Part shown: piece by piece, positions 1-8,323 of the stretch
How positions within the stretch are numbered: position 1 is the stretch's first letter
How the letters are laid out: every line of letters begins with the position of its first letter
Origin: Paenibacillus rigui
GTDB lineage: Bacteria > Bacillota > Bacilli > Paenibacillales > NBRC-103111
DNA: 64,000 nucleotides
Reading direction: 5' to 3'
Assembly: GCF_002234615.1 (NCBI RefSeq)
Contig: NZ_NMQW01000053.1
Location: forward strand, 1 to 64,000
Notes under the pieces: model-generated
The model's input: only the letters and a program-made list of their open reading frames with translations
Database searches by the model: none
Told to the model about the DNA's origin: nothing
Position numbers and translations under genes: made by a program

Positions 1-127
1 TATTTATTTTTAGTGTATGAATGGGGTACAGCATAAGATGTCACCGATCTATTCGGCGGCAGCCTCAGATGGGGAAAAGAGACAGTTCTTATACTTCCAT
101 TTTAATAGGTTTTGGAGTTTACACAAA

Positions 128-1195
128 CTATTTTACAGACTCAGTTAAAGACTCTTGCTTGATGTGCGCATCAGTAACACTTGATTTTAAAGATTTAAAC
201 ATTAATTTTAATGCGCCTTTATAGCCTTCTCTTTCTTTGTAAATACAACTGTCAATAAAGTTGTATATTCGTTTAGTCTGTTTCTTTTCGTCTTCAATAT
301 TTAGAAAATAATCAAAAAAGAAGGCTGAATTATGATCTCCTTGAAAAGGAAAGGTATCAGTTTTATTTTTTTCAACTTTTATTTTGAGATTTAATTTATT
401 TAATTCTGTATTTAATTCTTTATAGAAATCACTCTTTTCACTTTCATCATTATATGAAAATTCATAGTCATCAACGAACCTAACATATGAGAATTTATTT
501 AATACTTCATCTAACTTACACATATATAGCTCTGCAATTAAACGAGAAGCAAAACTACCTGTGGGTATTCCATGTGTTTCTCCTCTTTGACATCTTTGAA
601 TTAACGAATCTAATTCATTGTAGTATTTATTCTTATCGTTTTTATTTGTTTTAGCTTCGTTTTTTCCAACTAAAACCCAGGGTATTGAATGGGTATATAT
701 ACTTGGGAAAAAGTTTTGAATATCAGTTTTCATTATATTTTTTTTACCAAATCTATTTTCCTCCCTTTTTTGCTTGCCTTTGTAAAAGGGAGCATGGAAG
801 TATTTCGACAGAGATTGTTGACTTTTAGATATAATTTTGAGATATGTATCGTTATATTGATTTAAGTGTCTACAAAGACAGATATATGAGTATATATTTG
901 GTAGTTTATATATCCTTCTTTCTGCCTCATTTTTATAAATTGACAGCTCTATAGGAACGGTGTCGCTATATGATTTGAAATTTATCGTTTTTTCAATTTC
1001 GGAATATGCTAGGGCTAGTTGATCTGTGTTGAATATTTCTTTATATACATAATTTGAGAGAATATACTCATCTTCATACTGCTCGGAGTATTTAAAGTCA
1101 AAGTAACCATATTTCAAAAGATAGTTTAAAGAAAAATACGTTTTATACTTGAATAAATACGACATTCTCTGAAAATCAATATAAACGTTATTCAT
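128..1195 (-). CDS. Reverse transcriptase of the abortive-infection/UG (DRT-like) group
   Basis: The protein carries the RT palm motifs: TDIQNFFPS with the first metal-binding Asp near residue 158, GIPTGSFASRLIAE near 210, and YVRFVDDYEF with the catalytic FVDD near 240. The segment SIYTHSIPW after motif A is a form I associate with Abi/UG reverse transcriptases rather than group II intron or retron RTs; I see no retron VTG motif and no maturase domain. I chose ATG 1195 because AAGAGAG lies 9 bases upstream; a TTG at 1204 would add three residues. At about 355 residues it is short for AbiA/AbiK-like proteins, so the C-terminus may be lost or lie in a partner. It is very AT-rich, unlike the genes after 3000, which points to transfer. 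It is divergent from the ATPase-nuclease gene. RT identity is clear; the subclass and a defence role are inferred. Confidence 0.85.
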   Translation of the reverse strand: MNNVYIDFQRMSYLFKYKTYFSLNYLLKYGYFDFKYSEQYEDEYILSNYVYKEIFNTDQLALAYSEIEKTINFKSYSDTVPIELSIYKNEAERRIYKLPNIYSYICLCRHLNQYNDTYLKIISKSQQSLSKYFHAPFYKGKQKREENRFGKKNIMKTDIQNFFPSIYTHSIPWVLVGKNEAKTNKNDKNKYYNELDSLIQRCQRGETHGIPTGSFASRLIAELYMCKLDEVLNKFSYVRFVDDYEFSYNDESEKSDFYKELNTELNKLNLKIKVEKNKTDTFPFQGDHNSAFFFDYFLNIEDEKKQTKRIYNFIDSCIYKEREGYKGALKLMFKSLKSSVTDAHIKQESLTESVK

Positions 1196-1295
1196 TGTTC
1201 TCAACTCTCTTATTATATATTAATTAGGAATATATTAGAAATTATTTTCCTATACCACAATTATATATATCAGCAACAAATTAGAGCAATAATAA

Positions 1296-1347
1296 CTTGC
1301 CATTTGAGCCAGCGAGGGGAACCGTCCCATAAGTGACGGCAAGTTTT
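1296..1347. other. Structured intergenic element upstream of the RT gene
   Basis: CTTGCC (1296-1301) pairs with GGCAAG (1338-1343), and inside it CCGTC (1322-1326) pairs with GACGG (1335-1339). The segment is far more GC-rich than its surroundings. Positions 1316-1347 match 2903-2934 at about 22 of 32 bases in the same orientation, so a related element flanks the ATPase-nuclease gene on both sides. It could be a REP-like element, a transposon end, or part of a non-coding RNA upstream of the RT. I cannot tell which. Confidence 0.4.
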
Positions 1348-1461
1348 GTAGGTAGGTCTTTAACAATTAACTCTCATTGTTATAGATGTATTATTTTGTA
1401 CAATTTTGTAGTATTATGGTTGGTGAGAATTTTATCCAATTTATGAAAAGGTGCGGAAACT

Positions 1462-2850
1462 ATGAAAATAAGTTTGCCATCTCGGTACGAAAGTTTAGAC
1501 GAAGCGTATAGAGGTAGATTGATTCCTAATAAAGACTTACTAGACCTGATTAACAAAGCCACTAAATCAATGATGATAAGTGGAGGAATAAGATTTTTAC
1601 CGCTTTACGGTGAAAGCGGTGCAGGAAAGACATCAGCGGCTCGTGAGATTAGCACTCATTTACCAAGTGCACACACCTTCTTGCTCGTAAGGGATGAAAT
1701 AGAAGAACGGGAGACTCTCTTAAGTAGAATCACTCGCGAGAATGCCCATAACCCAGGAAAAATACTAATTGCAATTATTGACCAATATGAAGAGAATGTC
1801 GTTGGAAAAGAAAGAATTCCCACCCAATTTGTTGAGTATATTAGTCTTCTTGATCGTGGGGAACTTGCAGGAACCCCAATCATTTTCGTTTGGCTCACAA
1901 CTAGTAGAGAATTTCAAAGGATGCTTGTAGATGCAACAAGTCGTAATAGAAGAATATTATTACATCAAAACTTCACAATAACCGGACCCAATAAACAGGA
2001 GTGGCCAAAGATAATCGATGAAACATTCAGTTTCCATAATAGTGATAATTCATTGGCAGACTATGAGATTATAGAAGAAGATATTAGGAAGATCAGTTTG
2101 GATTATCATACGATAGGTAGTGCTATGGAGGAAGTGGGGGTACTTCTAGGAGAAAGAGTATCTGATATCCAGAATTTATCAGAGTATCAAGTAATCTTAA
2201 TGTGGCCTGTTTCAGATGCACTTCGGACACAACGCGTTTTACAATTTTCAAAGCCTCGTGAAGGTTATAAATTAAACTGGGAAGCTTGGTTCAGGGAACT
2301 GAATGCTGAGGACCGTGTTCAGTTACCGCTTAAAGAATTGAATCGTACTCGATTATACTTTGATGTTCGAATTATTCCAATACGTGTGGCTGACTTACAT
2401 CGTCTATGTGGGGATTTAGACAATCCGGACGGGACATACGGAGATTCTTACGTAGGAAGATTTATGAGGACACATTTTTATCAAGTCGTGGCTGACAAAT
2501 GGGATGAATATGAGTATACCCCACTTAAAGAGAGGGAATCCAAAAGGGCGGAAGAAGCACGAGTGTGGTATGAAGGTGTAACAACAAAGCCTACTCAATT
2601 AGGAAGAAGAATCGCAAGAGTCTTCAGATCCAGTGGCCTAGATGCAACTCATGAAGAAACGCTTACTTCAGGGTATAGCTCGGTGAGGGCAGATGTATTT
2701 ATTAATCGTCCTGGAACATCGAAACCAAAAGTAATAATCGAGCTAAAGGTTTACTCTGCTGAGGCTACAATGCCATCTTCTATAAAAGATGCTATAAAAG
2801 TTACACTTAGAAGGCATGCACAATTTGCAGGTTTTTTACAAAGACAATAA
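1462..2850 (+). CDS. P-loop ATPase with C-terminal PD-(D/E)xK nuclease signature
   Basis: The N-terminal part has a Walker A motif GESGAGKTS at residues 50-58 and a hydrophobic Walker B-like strand ending IIDQYEE near 105-111, as in AAA/STAND-type ATPases. The last 57 residues contain D411 and E427-L-K429 on successive beta strands (RADVFI, then VIIELKVYS), the arrangement of a PD-(D/E)xK nuclease core. Start ATG 1462 follows AAAAGGTG by about 8 bases. It is AT-rich like the neighbouring RT gene and divergent from it, and a hairpin terminator follows at once. ATPase-nuclease fusions of this kind are common in phage-defence islands. I do not recognise a named system; the nuclease call rests on the short motif only. 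Confidence 0.65.
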   Translation: MKISLPSRYESLDEAYRGRLIPNKDLLDLINKATKSMMISGGIRFLPLYGESGAGKTSAAREISTHLPSAHTFLLVRDEIEERETLLSRITRENAHNPGKILIAIIDQYEENVVGKERIPTQFVEYISLLDRGELAGTPIIFVWLTTSREFQRMLVDATSRNRRILLHQNFTITGPNKQEWPKIIDETFSFHNSDNSLADYEIIEEDIRKISLDYHTIGSAMEEVGVLLGERVSDIQNLSEYQVILMWPVSDALRTQRVLQFSKPREGYKLNWEAWFRELNAEDRVQLPLKELNRTRLYFDVRIIPIRVADLHRLCGDLDNPDGTYGDSYVGRFMRTHFYQVVADKWDEYEYTPLKERESKRAEEARVWYEGVTTKPTQLGRRIARVFRSSGLDATHEETLTSGYSSVRADVFINRPGTSKPKVIIELKVYSAEATMPSSIKDAIKVTLRRHAQFAGFLQRQ

Positions 2851-2856
2851 AGCTAG

Positions 2857-2880
2857 GGGCACCTGAAAAGGTGCCCTTAA
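2857..2880 (+). terminator. Rho-independent terminator after the ATPase-nuclease gene
   Basis: GGGCACC and GGTGCCC form a perfect 7-bp stem with a 6-base loop six bases after the stop codon. The tail TTAAAATTT is only moderately T-rich. Confidence 0.7.
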
Positions 2881-3041
2881 AATTTGCCGTTACAGACAGG
2901 GTGGAGAACCATACCGCAAGTAGGGCGAAATTTTTCGCAGGGTTGTGTATTACAAACTTCAGGAATAATATATTAGCAGAAAGAGCTTTGAATCTAATAT
3001 AGTAGTATTAAAACGAATCTCTTTAAGCAAGGTGTGGTTAA

Positions 3042-3875
3042 ATGGCTTTGGAAAACGAAAAGTTTAAGATACTTGGAGACTTTTTAAAATCCCGCCGAGA
3101 ACGGATGAAACCGGATGGTACCGAAATGGCTAGCCGCTTTGGAAGAAGGAGAACGCCGGGATTACGTAGGGAAGAGGTTGCCCAGCTTGCGGGAGTGAGC
3201 ATCACTTGGTATACCTGGCTGGAACAGGGCAGGGTTGCTTCCGTATCAAGGGAAGTCATTGAGTGCGTTGCTCGGGCCTTGCAATTATCTTCGGATGAAC
3301 AGGCTCATTTGTTTCGATTGGCCGATTACGGAGGAGAGAGGAATTCTAGTCCGAACACCGGTGAAGCATATCCCGAACTTCAGACCATTATCGACCAAGT
3401 GAACTACCCGGCCATTATAGCAAATCATCGAACCGAGGTGTTGGCTTACAACCGGTTGGCAACCGAAATTATTACGGATTTCCATGCCATTCCCGCTGAT
3501 GAACGAGTTATGACGCGATTAATATTTACAGATGAAAATCTGCGTGAGCAGTTGGTAAACTGGAAAGAATTCGCGGACTATACGATGGGCGTATTTCGGA
3601 TGTATTATGACCAAAATGCCAGCGATCGTTGGTTTGAGGCTTTCGTCCGGAAGATGTGCCTCGAATGCGTGGAGTTTCAAACCCTATGGCGCTTGCATAA
3701 TGTTCGGCAAAAGAACGCCATCCATTACACGTTTGATCATTGTGTCGCTGGACAATTGTTTTTTCAATTGAATACCTTTTCTAATATTAACGGTGATGAA
3801 AACCTGCACTGCTGTATATTTACGCCTATCGCAAATACCGTTACGGAAGCAAAGTTAGCGTTATTGCGAAAATGA
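3042..3875 (+). CDS. XRE-family transcriptional regulator with MmyB-like ligand-binding domain
   Basis: An N-terminal helix-turn-helix is seen at about residues 12-75 (RTPGLRREEVAQLAGVS, then WYTWLEQGR), with the Arg-rich GRRRTPGLRREE lead-in typical of the MmyB-like group. The remaining 200 residues match the PAS-like ligand-binding domain of these regulators (YPAIIANHRTEVLAYN, and WRLHNVR near the end). Such proteins usually control a neighbouring oxidoreductase. Here the MDR gene starts 93 bases downstream on the same strand. GC content returns to that of the core genome from this gene on, so the AT-rich island ends before it. Confidence 0.85.
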   Translation: MALENEKFKILGDFLKSRRERMKPDGTEMASRFGRRRTPGLRREEVAQLAGVSITWYTWLEQGRVASVSREVIECVARALQLSSDEQAHLFRLADYGGERNSSPNTGEAYPELQTIIDQVNYPAIIANHRTEVLAYNRLATEIITDFHAIPADERVMTRLIFTDENLREQLVNWKEFADYTMGVFRMYYDQNASDRWFEAFVRKMCLECVEFQTLWRLHNVRQKNAIHYTFDHCVAGQLFFQLNTFSNINGDENLHCCIFTPIANTVTEAKLALLRK

Positions 3876-3968
3876 TCCTATTAGTCCGGATACCTGTATA
3901 AAGGGAAACTGGTTACCTTTTTAGATACGAAATATAATGATTTCATTCTTAACTAGGAGGTATTGGAG

Positions 3969-4958
3969 ATGAAATCTATTGTAATCGATCAACCAGGCGG
4001 ACCAGCAAGCCTAAAATGGTGCGAAAAGCCGGATCTGCAGCCGACCCCTGGCCTGCTTACCATTGATGTTGCCTATGCAGGTGTTGGATATTTTGAAGTA
4101 TTGCTGAGCCGCGGCGAATTTATGTCGGATTTTCCAATGCCGATTACCCCCGGTCTAGAAGTTTCAGGATATGTACGTGCCATCGGGGAAGGCGTTAAGG
4201 GGTTCTACGTCGGTCAACCTGTAGCCTCTATGACGCTGCTTGATTTTAACGGGTTTGCATCTATGGCGAACGTGCGGCCGGAATTGACGGTTCCGCTAGA
4301 TCAATTGGGGATGGAGCTTGACTTGGCGACAGCGGCAGCTTCAATTGTAAATCTGACGACAGCTTACTTGGCAATCAAAGATGTGTATAGAATGAGAACA
4401 GGTGACAACGTGCTTGTTCATGCGGCCGTAGGCGGTTTGGGCGGCTTTTTGGGACAGATTGCAAAACGATTGGGAGCCGGCAAAGTATTGGGAACCGTTG
4501 GAAACGCAGAGAAAGCCAAGCTTGCAGCTTCCTTCGGGTATGACGAATTATTTGTCCGGACCGATTTTGTTGAGCGGACACTAAAGGCAACGGGACAGAA
4601 AGGCGTTCACGCTGTCTTTGACCCGGTTGGGGGAAGCATGCGTAAACAAAGCTTAGAGGCGCTTCGCCCATTGGGTCAGTTGGTTGTTGTCGGAAACGCC
4701 AGCGGTGAACAGGATGTTGCGCATTCTTTTAACCAGATATGGTTTTCCAATAAACAGTCCGCTGGCTTTTCATTAGGAGGATACGCCGTAAGCAATCCTG
4801 CAGAGACCGGAAAAGCGGCGCGGGAGGCGTTAAGCATGCTGGCAAGAAAAGAGATCCATGCTGAGATTCACGGCGTGTATCCGCTGGAAAAAGCCGCCGA
4901 AGCGCTAGCGCTTTTAGAACAAAAAAACACCGTCGGCAAACTGGTTTTGCAAGTGTAA
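3969..4958 (+). CDS. MDR-family NADPH:quinone oxidoreductase-like protein
   Basis: This is a medium-chain dehydrogenase/reductase of about 329 residues. The N-terminal catalytic fold contains ITPGLEVSGYVRAIGEGV, followed by the nucleotide-binding motif VHAAVGGLGGFLGQIAKRLGA. The cysteine/histidine zinc ligands of alcohol dehydrogenases are not evident, which fits the zinc-free quinone reductase branch. The start is ATG 3969, since AGGAGG (3955-3960) is 8 bases upstream; the TTG at 3963 is too close. It is probably regulated by the MmyB-like protein just upstream. The substrate is unknown. Confidence 0.85.
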   Translation: MKSIVIDQPGGPASLKWCEKPDLQPTPGLLTIDVAYAGVGYFEVLLSRGEFMSDFPMPITPGLEVSGYVRAIGEGVKGFYVGQPVASMTLLDFNGFASMANVRPELTVPLDQLGMELDLATAAASIVNLTTAYLAIKDVYRMRTGDNVLVHAAVGGLGGFLGQIAKRLGAGKVLGTVGNAEKAKLAASFGYDELFVRTDFVERTLKATGQKGVHAVFDPVGGSMRKQSLEALRPLGQLVVVGNASGEQDVAHSFNQIWFSNKQSAGFSLGGYAVSNPAETGKAAREALSMLARKEIHAEIHGVYPLEKAAEALALLEQKNTVGKLVLQV

Positions 4959-5020
4959 ACCCAGGGATAAAGACGATAGTTTACGATAAACGATAGCGTA
5001 ATAACTATAGCAACCAATAA

Positions 5021-5098
5021 GGAGCTGCCGCGGCATGCTCCTTACGCCTTTTCGCCGATTGACCCGTTATGCTGAACCGTATCGCACATACTGGTAAA
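5021..5098. repeat. Dispersed intergenic repeat, copy A
   Basis: A hairpin (GGAGC ... GCTCC) leads into a segment beginning CTTTTCGCCGATTGACCC and containing GCTGAACCGTATC. It is closely matched at 7219-7282 and more distantly at 33470-33525. The similarity between this copy and the one near 7219 continues for some 40 further bases. The rest of 4962-5295 shows no convincing gene. Origin is unknown: it may be an IS-end remnant or a small intergenic repeat. Confidence 0.5.
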
Positions 5099-5295
5099 GC
5101 GGAGATTTGAATTACGAGTGGAATCGGTTGCTTTGAACCATCAGATTTGAGCATAATACTATAGTGGAAGGAAAGCTATCGGACGATTTTCCGGAACCGC
5201 TCTGCCGGTAAGCTGATGCGCTTGTGGCGCAGGGAGCGGAATAGTACCCAAAGCGATTGAGGCAAGTCCGCTAGTGGTGATCTTCATGCTGAGAG

Positions 5296-5832
5296 CTAAA
5301 GAAATACAATCGTGTCGCCTTCCGAAATCCGGCCTTCCCTCTCCACGGAACAAACGATGCCTCTCGACTTTTTAGCAGCAGGCACAAATTTTTGACTAAG
5401 CCCGCTCTGATTATAAATTTTTTCAATCACCCTTCCGGGTCCAATGCAGGGCAGGTTCTCCCCTTCACAGATCAATCCCGTTCCATCCGGAAATATCAAC
5501 CTGGTCCCTTGTTGTAGTTCTGTAAGCTTCTCAAATCCGCTAATGATAATATTGGCCCCTAGCCACTCCGGCTTTATTTCAGGGAGATCCAGTCTATTGG
5601 CAATGTACTCACATTCCTCTTTCGAAACGATACTGATTTGACGTCTGTTGGCAATCAGCACACCTCGAGGATAAATTTTTTGCCTGGAATCCGCAGGACG
5701 TAACAGGCCATAATGGCGATCTCCCGGAATCCCCCCTAATTCAATCTGAATATATGGCACGGAGCGAGTAACGAATGTTGTCGGGTCTTCAGCCACCATT
5801 ACCCTTTCAACTGCAGCGCTACTTTCTCTCAT
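5296..5832 (-). CDS. MOSC-domain protein
   Basis: The 178 residues resemble stand-alone MOSC domains, the sulfur-carrier domain of molybdenum cofactor sulfurases. They include GIPGDRHYG near the N-terminus, NRRQISIVSKEE, LGANIIISG, a central conserved Cys in ENLPCIGPG, and RGIVCSVEREG near the end. Its ATG overlaps the stop of the MarR gene upstream (ATGA), so the two are translationally coupled. MOSC proteins coupled to MarR regulators often take part in detoxification of N-hydroxylated or thiol-reactive compounds; that role is an inference here. Confidence 0.85.
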   Translation of the reverse strand: MRESSAAVERVMVAEDPTTFVTRSVPYIQIELGGIPGDRHYGLLRPADSRQKIYPRGVLIANRRQISIVSKEECEYIANRLDLPEIKPEWLGANIIISGFEKLTELQQGTRLIFPDGTGLICEGENLPCIGPGRVIEKIYNQSGLSQKFVPAAKKSRGIVCSVEREGRISEGDTIVFL

Positions 5833-6302
5833 GATTCTTTTCCCTCTTTTTCCTGCGAAGATTGCAGCTCATTATAGATTAAGCCTAAAGAACGTGTCAG
5901 AATCTCTACTTCCTCATCGGATAAAGAGGCAGCAAAATACTGCTTGATCCCCCTTGCATATATAGGCCAAGCTTTACGCAGCTGGTTTTCACCTTCATCC
6001 GTGAGAACAGCATATGCTCCCCGCCGGTCCTCTTCGCTTTTTTCTCTTTGAATCAATCCTTCGCGCTCCAGTCGGTCGATCATCCTTGTTAAGCCGCTTT
6101 TACTCAAGACGACCTTCCGATTTAATTCTGAAAAACGAAGCCTGCGATCGGGTGCCTCAAACAAAGCGATCAGAACATCGTATGTGGTCAGCGGGACTTT
6201 CTTCTGGGCTGCCAAATCACGCTCAATGAATTCTATGATTTTGGCATGTGCTTTTATAAACAACCGCCAAGCAGTCAACTCTTTTTCCGATAACTTATCC
6301 AT
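5829..6302 (-). CDS. MarR-family transcriptional regulator
   Basis: This is a winged-helix regulator. KVPLTTYDVLIALFEAPD leads into the recognition helix region VVLSKSGLTRMIDRLEREGLI and the wing EKSEEDRRGAYAVLTDEG, all typical of MarR. ATG 6302 is the likely start, with GGGGGA 6 bases upstream; the TTG at 6329 would add nine residues. It heads a two-gene operon with MOSC and is divergent from DoxX-CDGSH. The strong palindromes in the shared intergenic region are its probable operators. Confidence 0.9.
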   Translation of the reverse strand: MDKLSEKELTAWRLFIKAHAKIIEFIERDLAAQKKVPLTTYDVLIALFEAPDRRLRFSELNRKVVLSKSGLTRMIDRLEREGLIQREKSEEDRRGAYAVLTDEGENQLRKAWPIYARGIKQYFAASLSDEEVEILTRSLGLIYNELQSSQEKEGKES

Positions 6303-6352
6303 CGTCCATCCCCCATTCGTTAAAAACAATATAAATCATTTTTGTTGTATGA

Positions 6353-6410
6353 TCAACAAATATTTGTTGACTGCGCAACTAAACGATGTTATATTTAGTT
6401 GCGCAGTCAA
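6353..6410. promoter_or_regulatory. Double palindromic operator between MarR-MOSC and DoxX-CDGSH
   Basis: Two adjacent symmetric elements are present. Positions 6353-6370 are a perfect 18-bp palindrome, TCAACAAATATTTGTTGA. Positions 6367-6383 and 6394-6410 are 17-bp arms (TTGACTGCGCAACTAAA and its exact complement) separated by 10 bases. They lie midway between two divergent operons. Binding by the adjacent MarR protein is inferred. Confidence 0.8.
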
Positions 6411-6454
6411 TTGTTGATTTTGAAACAATTTATTAAAGGGGGTTGATTTTTCAA

Positions 6455-6877
6455 ATGTACAGCATGAGTTTTTACGCCAATACCGTTCTCCGCATATTGA
6501 CGGGAGTCATTTTTTTCATGCATGGGAGATTCAAATTAGTATGGGGTTATTCCAATTTGTCGGAATGGTTGCATGGTCAGGGATTTCCACTGGCAGCATT
6601 TTTCGCTCATGTACTCCCGTGGATTGAACTGCTTGGAGGCATCATCATGATCATTGGAATCGGTTCGCGATATCTAGCCATCCTATTTAGTCTTATTCTT
6701 CTGACCGCCTTATTTAAGGTGAAGCTCGCCGTCGGTTTCATCTCGAGTAAGGACACTGGCTATGAATTCGACCTACTACTGCTGGTCGCCTGTTTGCATG
6801 TAGCCGTGACCAGCACGAATTCGCTCAAACAAGTTTGGATGACTTCTCATAAAGGAGGTGAAATGAAACATGTCTAA
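6455..6877 (+). CDS. DoxX-family membrane protein
   Basis: This small integral membrane protein has four hydrophobic segments and the DoxX signature FFMHGRFKL near the N-terminus, PWIELLGGIIMIIGIGSRY in the middle and EFDLLLLVACL near the C-terminus. ATG 6455 follows GGGGG by 12 bases, and another ATG lies at 6464. The TTG at 6443 abuts the G-run and is unlikely. It overlaps the CDGSH gene by 8 bases. DoxX proteins are linked to thiol and quinone stress, which fits a MarR-controlled operon. Confidence 0.85.
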   Translation: MYSMSFYANTVLRILTGVIFFMHGRFKLVWGYSNLSEWLHGQGFPLAAFFAHVLPWIELLGGIIMIIGIGSRYLAILFSLILLTALFKVKLAVGFISSKDTGYEFDLLLLVACLHVAVTSTNSLKQVWMTSHKGGEMKHV

Positions 6878-7070
6878 AGTAAAAATTACAAAGTACGATG
6901 AAGGACCTTTTGTCATTCAAGGGAGCTTCGAACTGGTTGATGGAAGTGGGAACACTTTTCAAACCAGCGATACGATAGCCGTTTGCCGCTGCGGACAATC
7001 AAAGACACAGCCATTTTGCGATGCTACTCATAAAACATGCGGATTCAGAGAAGCTTCTTCCGCCCAATAA
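6870..7070 (+). CDS. CDGSH-type iron-sulfur protein
   Basis: The 66-residue protein has the motif CRCGQSKTQPFCDATH, matching the C-X-C-X2-(S/T)-X3-P-X-C-D-X-X-H ligand set of CDGSH domains that bind a redox-active 2Fe-2S cluster with three Cys and one His. The start follows AAAGGAGGTG by about 10 bases and sits inside the end of doxX. The partnership with DoxX under one MarR operator suggests a membrane-linked electron-transfer or redox-sensing pair. Confidence 0.9.
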   Translation: MSKVKITKYDEGPFVIQGSFELVDGSGNTFQTSDTIAVCRCGQSKTQPFCDATHKTCGFREASSAQ

Positions 7071-7113
7071 TCATAACTCTCTGCCTTTAGATGAACCGAA
7101 CCTCATGGCACAA

Positions 7114-7160
7114 AAAAACGTGATGATCCCTTCATAAAGTTAAGGAATCATCACGTTTTT
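7114..7160 (+). terminator. Rho-independent terminator after DoxX-CDGSH
   Basis: AACGTGATGAT and ATCATCACGTT form an 11-bp stem, extended on the loop side by CCTT/AAGG, followed by TTTTT. The A-run on the other side would let it work in both directions. Confidence 0.85.
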
Positions 7161-7218
7161 ATTCGTTGCCAGCTGGAAATGCAAGCGGACCTCAATGGAG
7201 CTATCGTGTCACGACAAG

Positions 7219-7282
7219 CTCCTTCCTAACTTTTCGCCGATAAACCCATTAAGCTGAACCGTATCACAAATAATGGTGAAAA
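7219..7282. repeat. Dispersed intergenic repeat, copy B
   Basis: This copy shares CTTTTCGCCGAT, GCTGAACCGTATC and the flanking CTCCTT with the repeat at 5021-5098. It lacks the long GC hairpin. It runs directly into the alpha/beta-hydrolase remnant that follows. Confidence 0.5.
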
Positions 7283-7510
7283 TTGGCGGATTACATCGGC
7301 TGGATTGAACCGGAAGATATAGTTGCTTTATTGGATAGGGTGGATCTGAACTATCAAGGATGGGCGAATTATCCGGCTTCTGTTATGATGGGAATCACAG
7401 ACCGGCCGGAACTATCCGAGGTTCTAAACGAGTTTTTGCGCAACCGACCTCAAGATAGCCCGCGCCTCAACCGCTTTGGAACGGTAGATCAGTGGGTTCA
7501 ATGGAAATAA
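7283..7510 (+). pseudogene. Fragment of an RsbQ-like alpha/beta hydrolase
   Basis: The 75 residues contain YIGWIEPEDIVALLDRVDLN, then YQGWANYPASVMMG and DRPELSEVLNEF. This matches the lid region of RsbQ-type alpha/beta hydrolases (there YIGGFE.EDI.GLLD, NY.GWA and DRPELS). The catalytic serine elbow upstream and the Asp/His part downstream are both missing. The 5' end abuts the repeat copy at 7219-7282, and the 3' end abuts the convergent SDR gene. It is best read as a leftover gene piece, not a functional protein. Confidence 0.6.
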
Positions 7511-7512
7511 CA

Positions 7513-8250
7513 TCAGGCAAGCTGGGCTGTAGGCCGGACGACAAGCTCGTTCACATCGACGTCTGCCGGCTGCTCTATCGCATAAGCAATGGCACGGGCT
7601 ATGGCGGCAGCTGGGAGGGCGTCGCGGCGGTACAATTTCATCATTTCCTTGGCTTCGTCGTCTGAAATGCTCTCAGCGAGCTCGGACTCCGTCACACCGG
7701 GAGAAACGAGCGTTACCCGGATGCTGCTACCAACCTCCTGCCGTAAACCTTCCGTGATGGCACAAACGGCGTATTTGGTCGCACAATATACTGCCGCCGT
7801 CGGCGAGACTGCGTAGGCACCGATGGAAGCCACGTTGATGATGTGACCGGATTGTTGCTCTTTCATAACGGGGAGACCCGCAGCAATGCCGTGAAGAACC
7901 CCACGGATATTGACGTCGATCATTCGGTTCCATTCGTCGACTTTCAAAGCTGCCAAAGGGGAGAGAGGCATCACACCGGCATTGTTCACGACCACATCGA
8001 CACGACCAAACCGGCTTTGCGCCAAGTGGATGCTTGCCTGCATCTGACCGATATTTGTAACGTCCAGCTGTTGATATGCAACGGAACCTCCTTCGGCCTC
8101 AATGAGGGATGCCAGAGCTTCCAGTCTTTCCACGCGTCTGGCCCCAATGACGACATGGGCTCCCCGGCTGGCGAGAAGCTTCGCCGCTGCTTCACCGATT
8201 CCACTACTTGCTCCTGTAATCAAAACTACTTTTCCATTAATTTCAGACAT
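7513..8250 (-). CDS. Short-chain dehydrogenase/reductase (SDR)
   Basis: A classical SDR of 245 residues. It has the cofactor motif TGASSGIGEA at residues 13-22, the NNAG motif, the catalytic Ser in NVASIGAY and the YCATK active-site Tyr/Lys pair. The Arg-rich GARRVERL after the second strand suggests NADP(H) preference. It stands 73 bases downstream of the Atu4866-domain gene on the same strand. An AraC regulator diverges from the pair, a common arrangement in which AraC activates the reductase. Confidence 0.9.
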   Translation of the reverse strand: MSEINGKVVLITGASSGIGEAAAKLLASRGAHVVIGARRVERLEALASLIEAEGGSVAYQQLDVTNIGQMQASIHLAQSRFGRVDVVVNNAGVMPLSPLAALKVDEWNRMIDVNIRGVLHGIAAGLPVMKEQQSGHIINVASIGAYAVSPTAAVYCATKYAVCAITEGLRQEVGSSIRVTLVSPGVTESELAESISDDEAKEMMKLYRRDALPAAAIARAIAYAIEQPADVDVNELVVRPTAQLA

Positions 8251-8323
8251 TAAAATTTCTCCTTTTGAAATGGATTCAATCTAGTCTATCTCATTAAAAT
8301 AATTCCATGACCCATGATGAAAA

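Noticed and set aside
128-1204. Retron interpretation of the reverse transcriptase
   Set aside because: No VTG motif and no msr/msd-like inverted repeats were recognised upstream; motif spelling fits Abi/UG RTs better.
128-1204. Group II intron maturase
   Set aside because: No maturase or HNH domain, no intron domain V-like sequence around it, and a different motif pattern.
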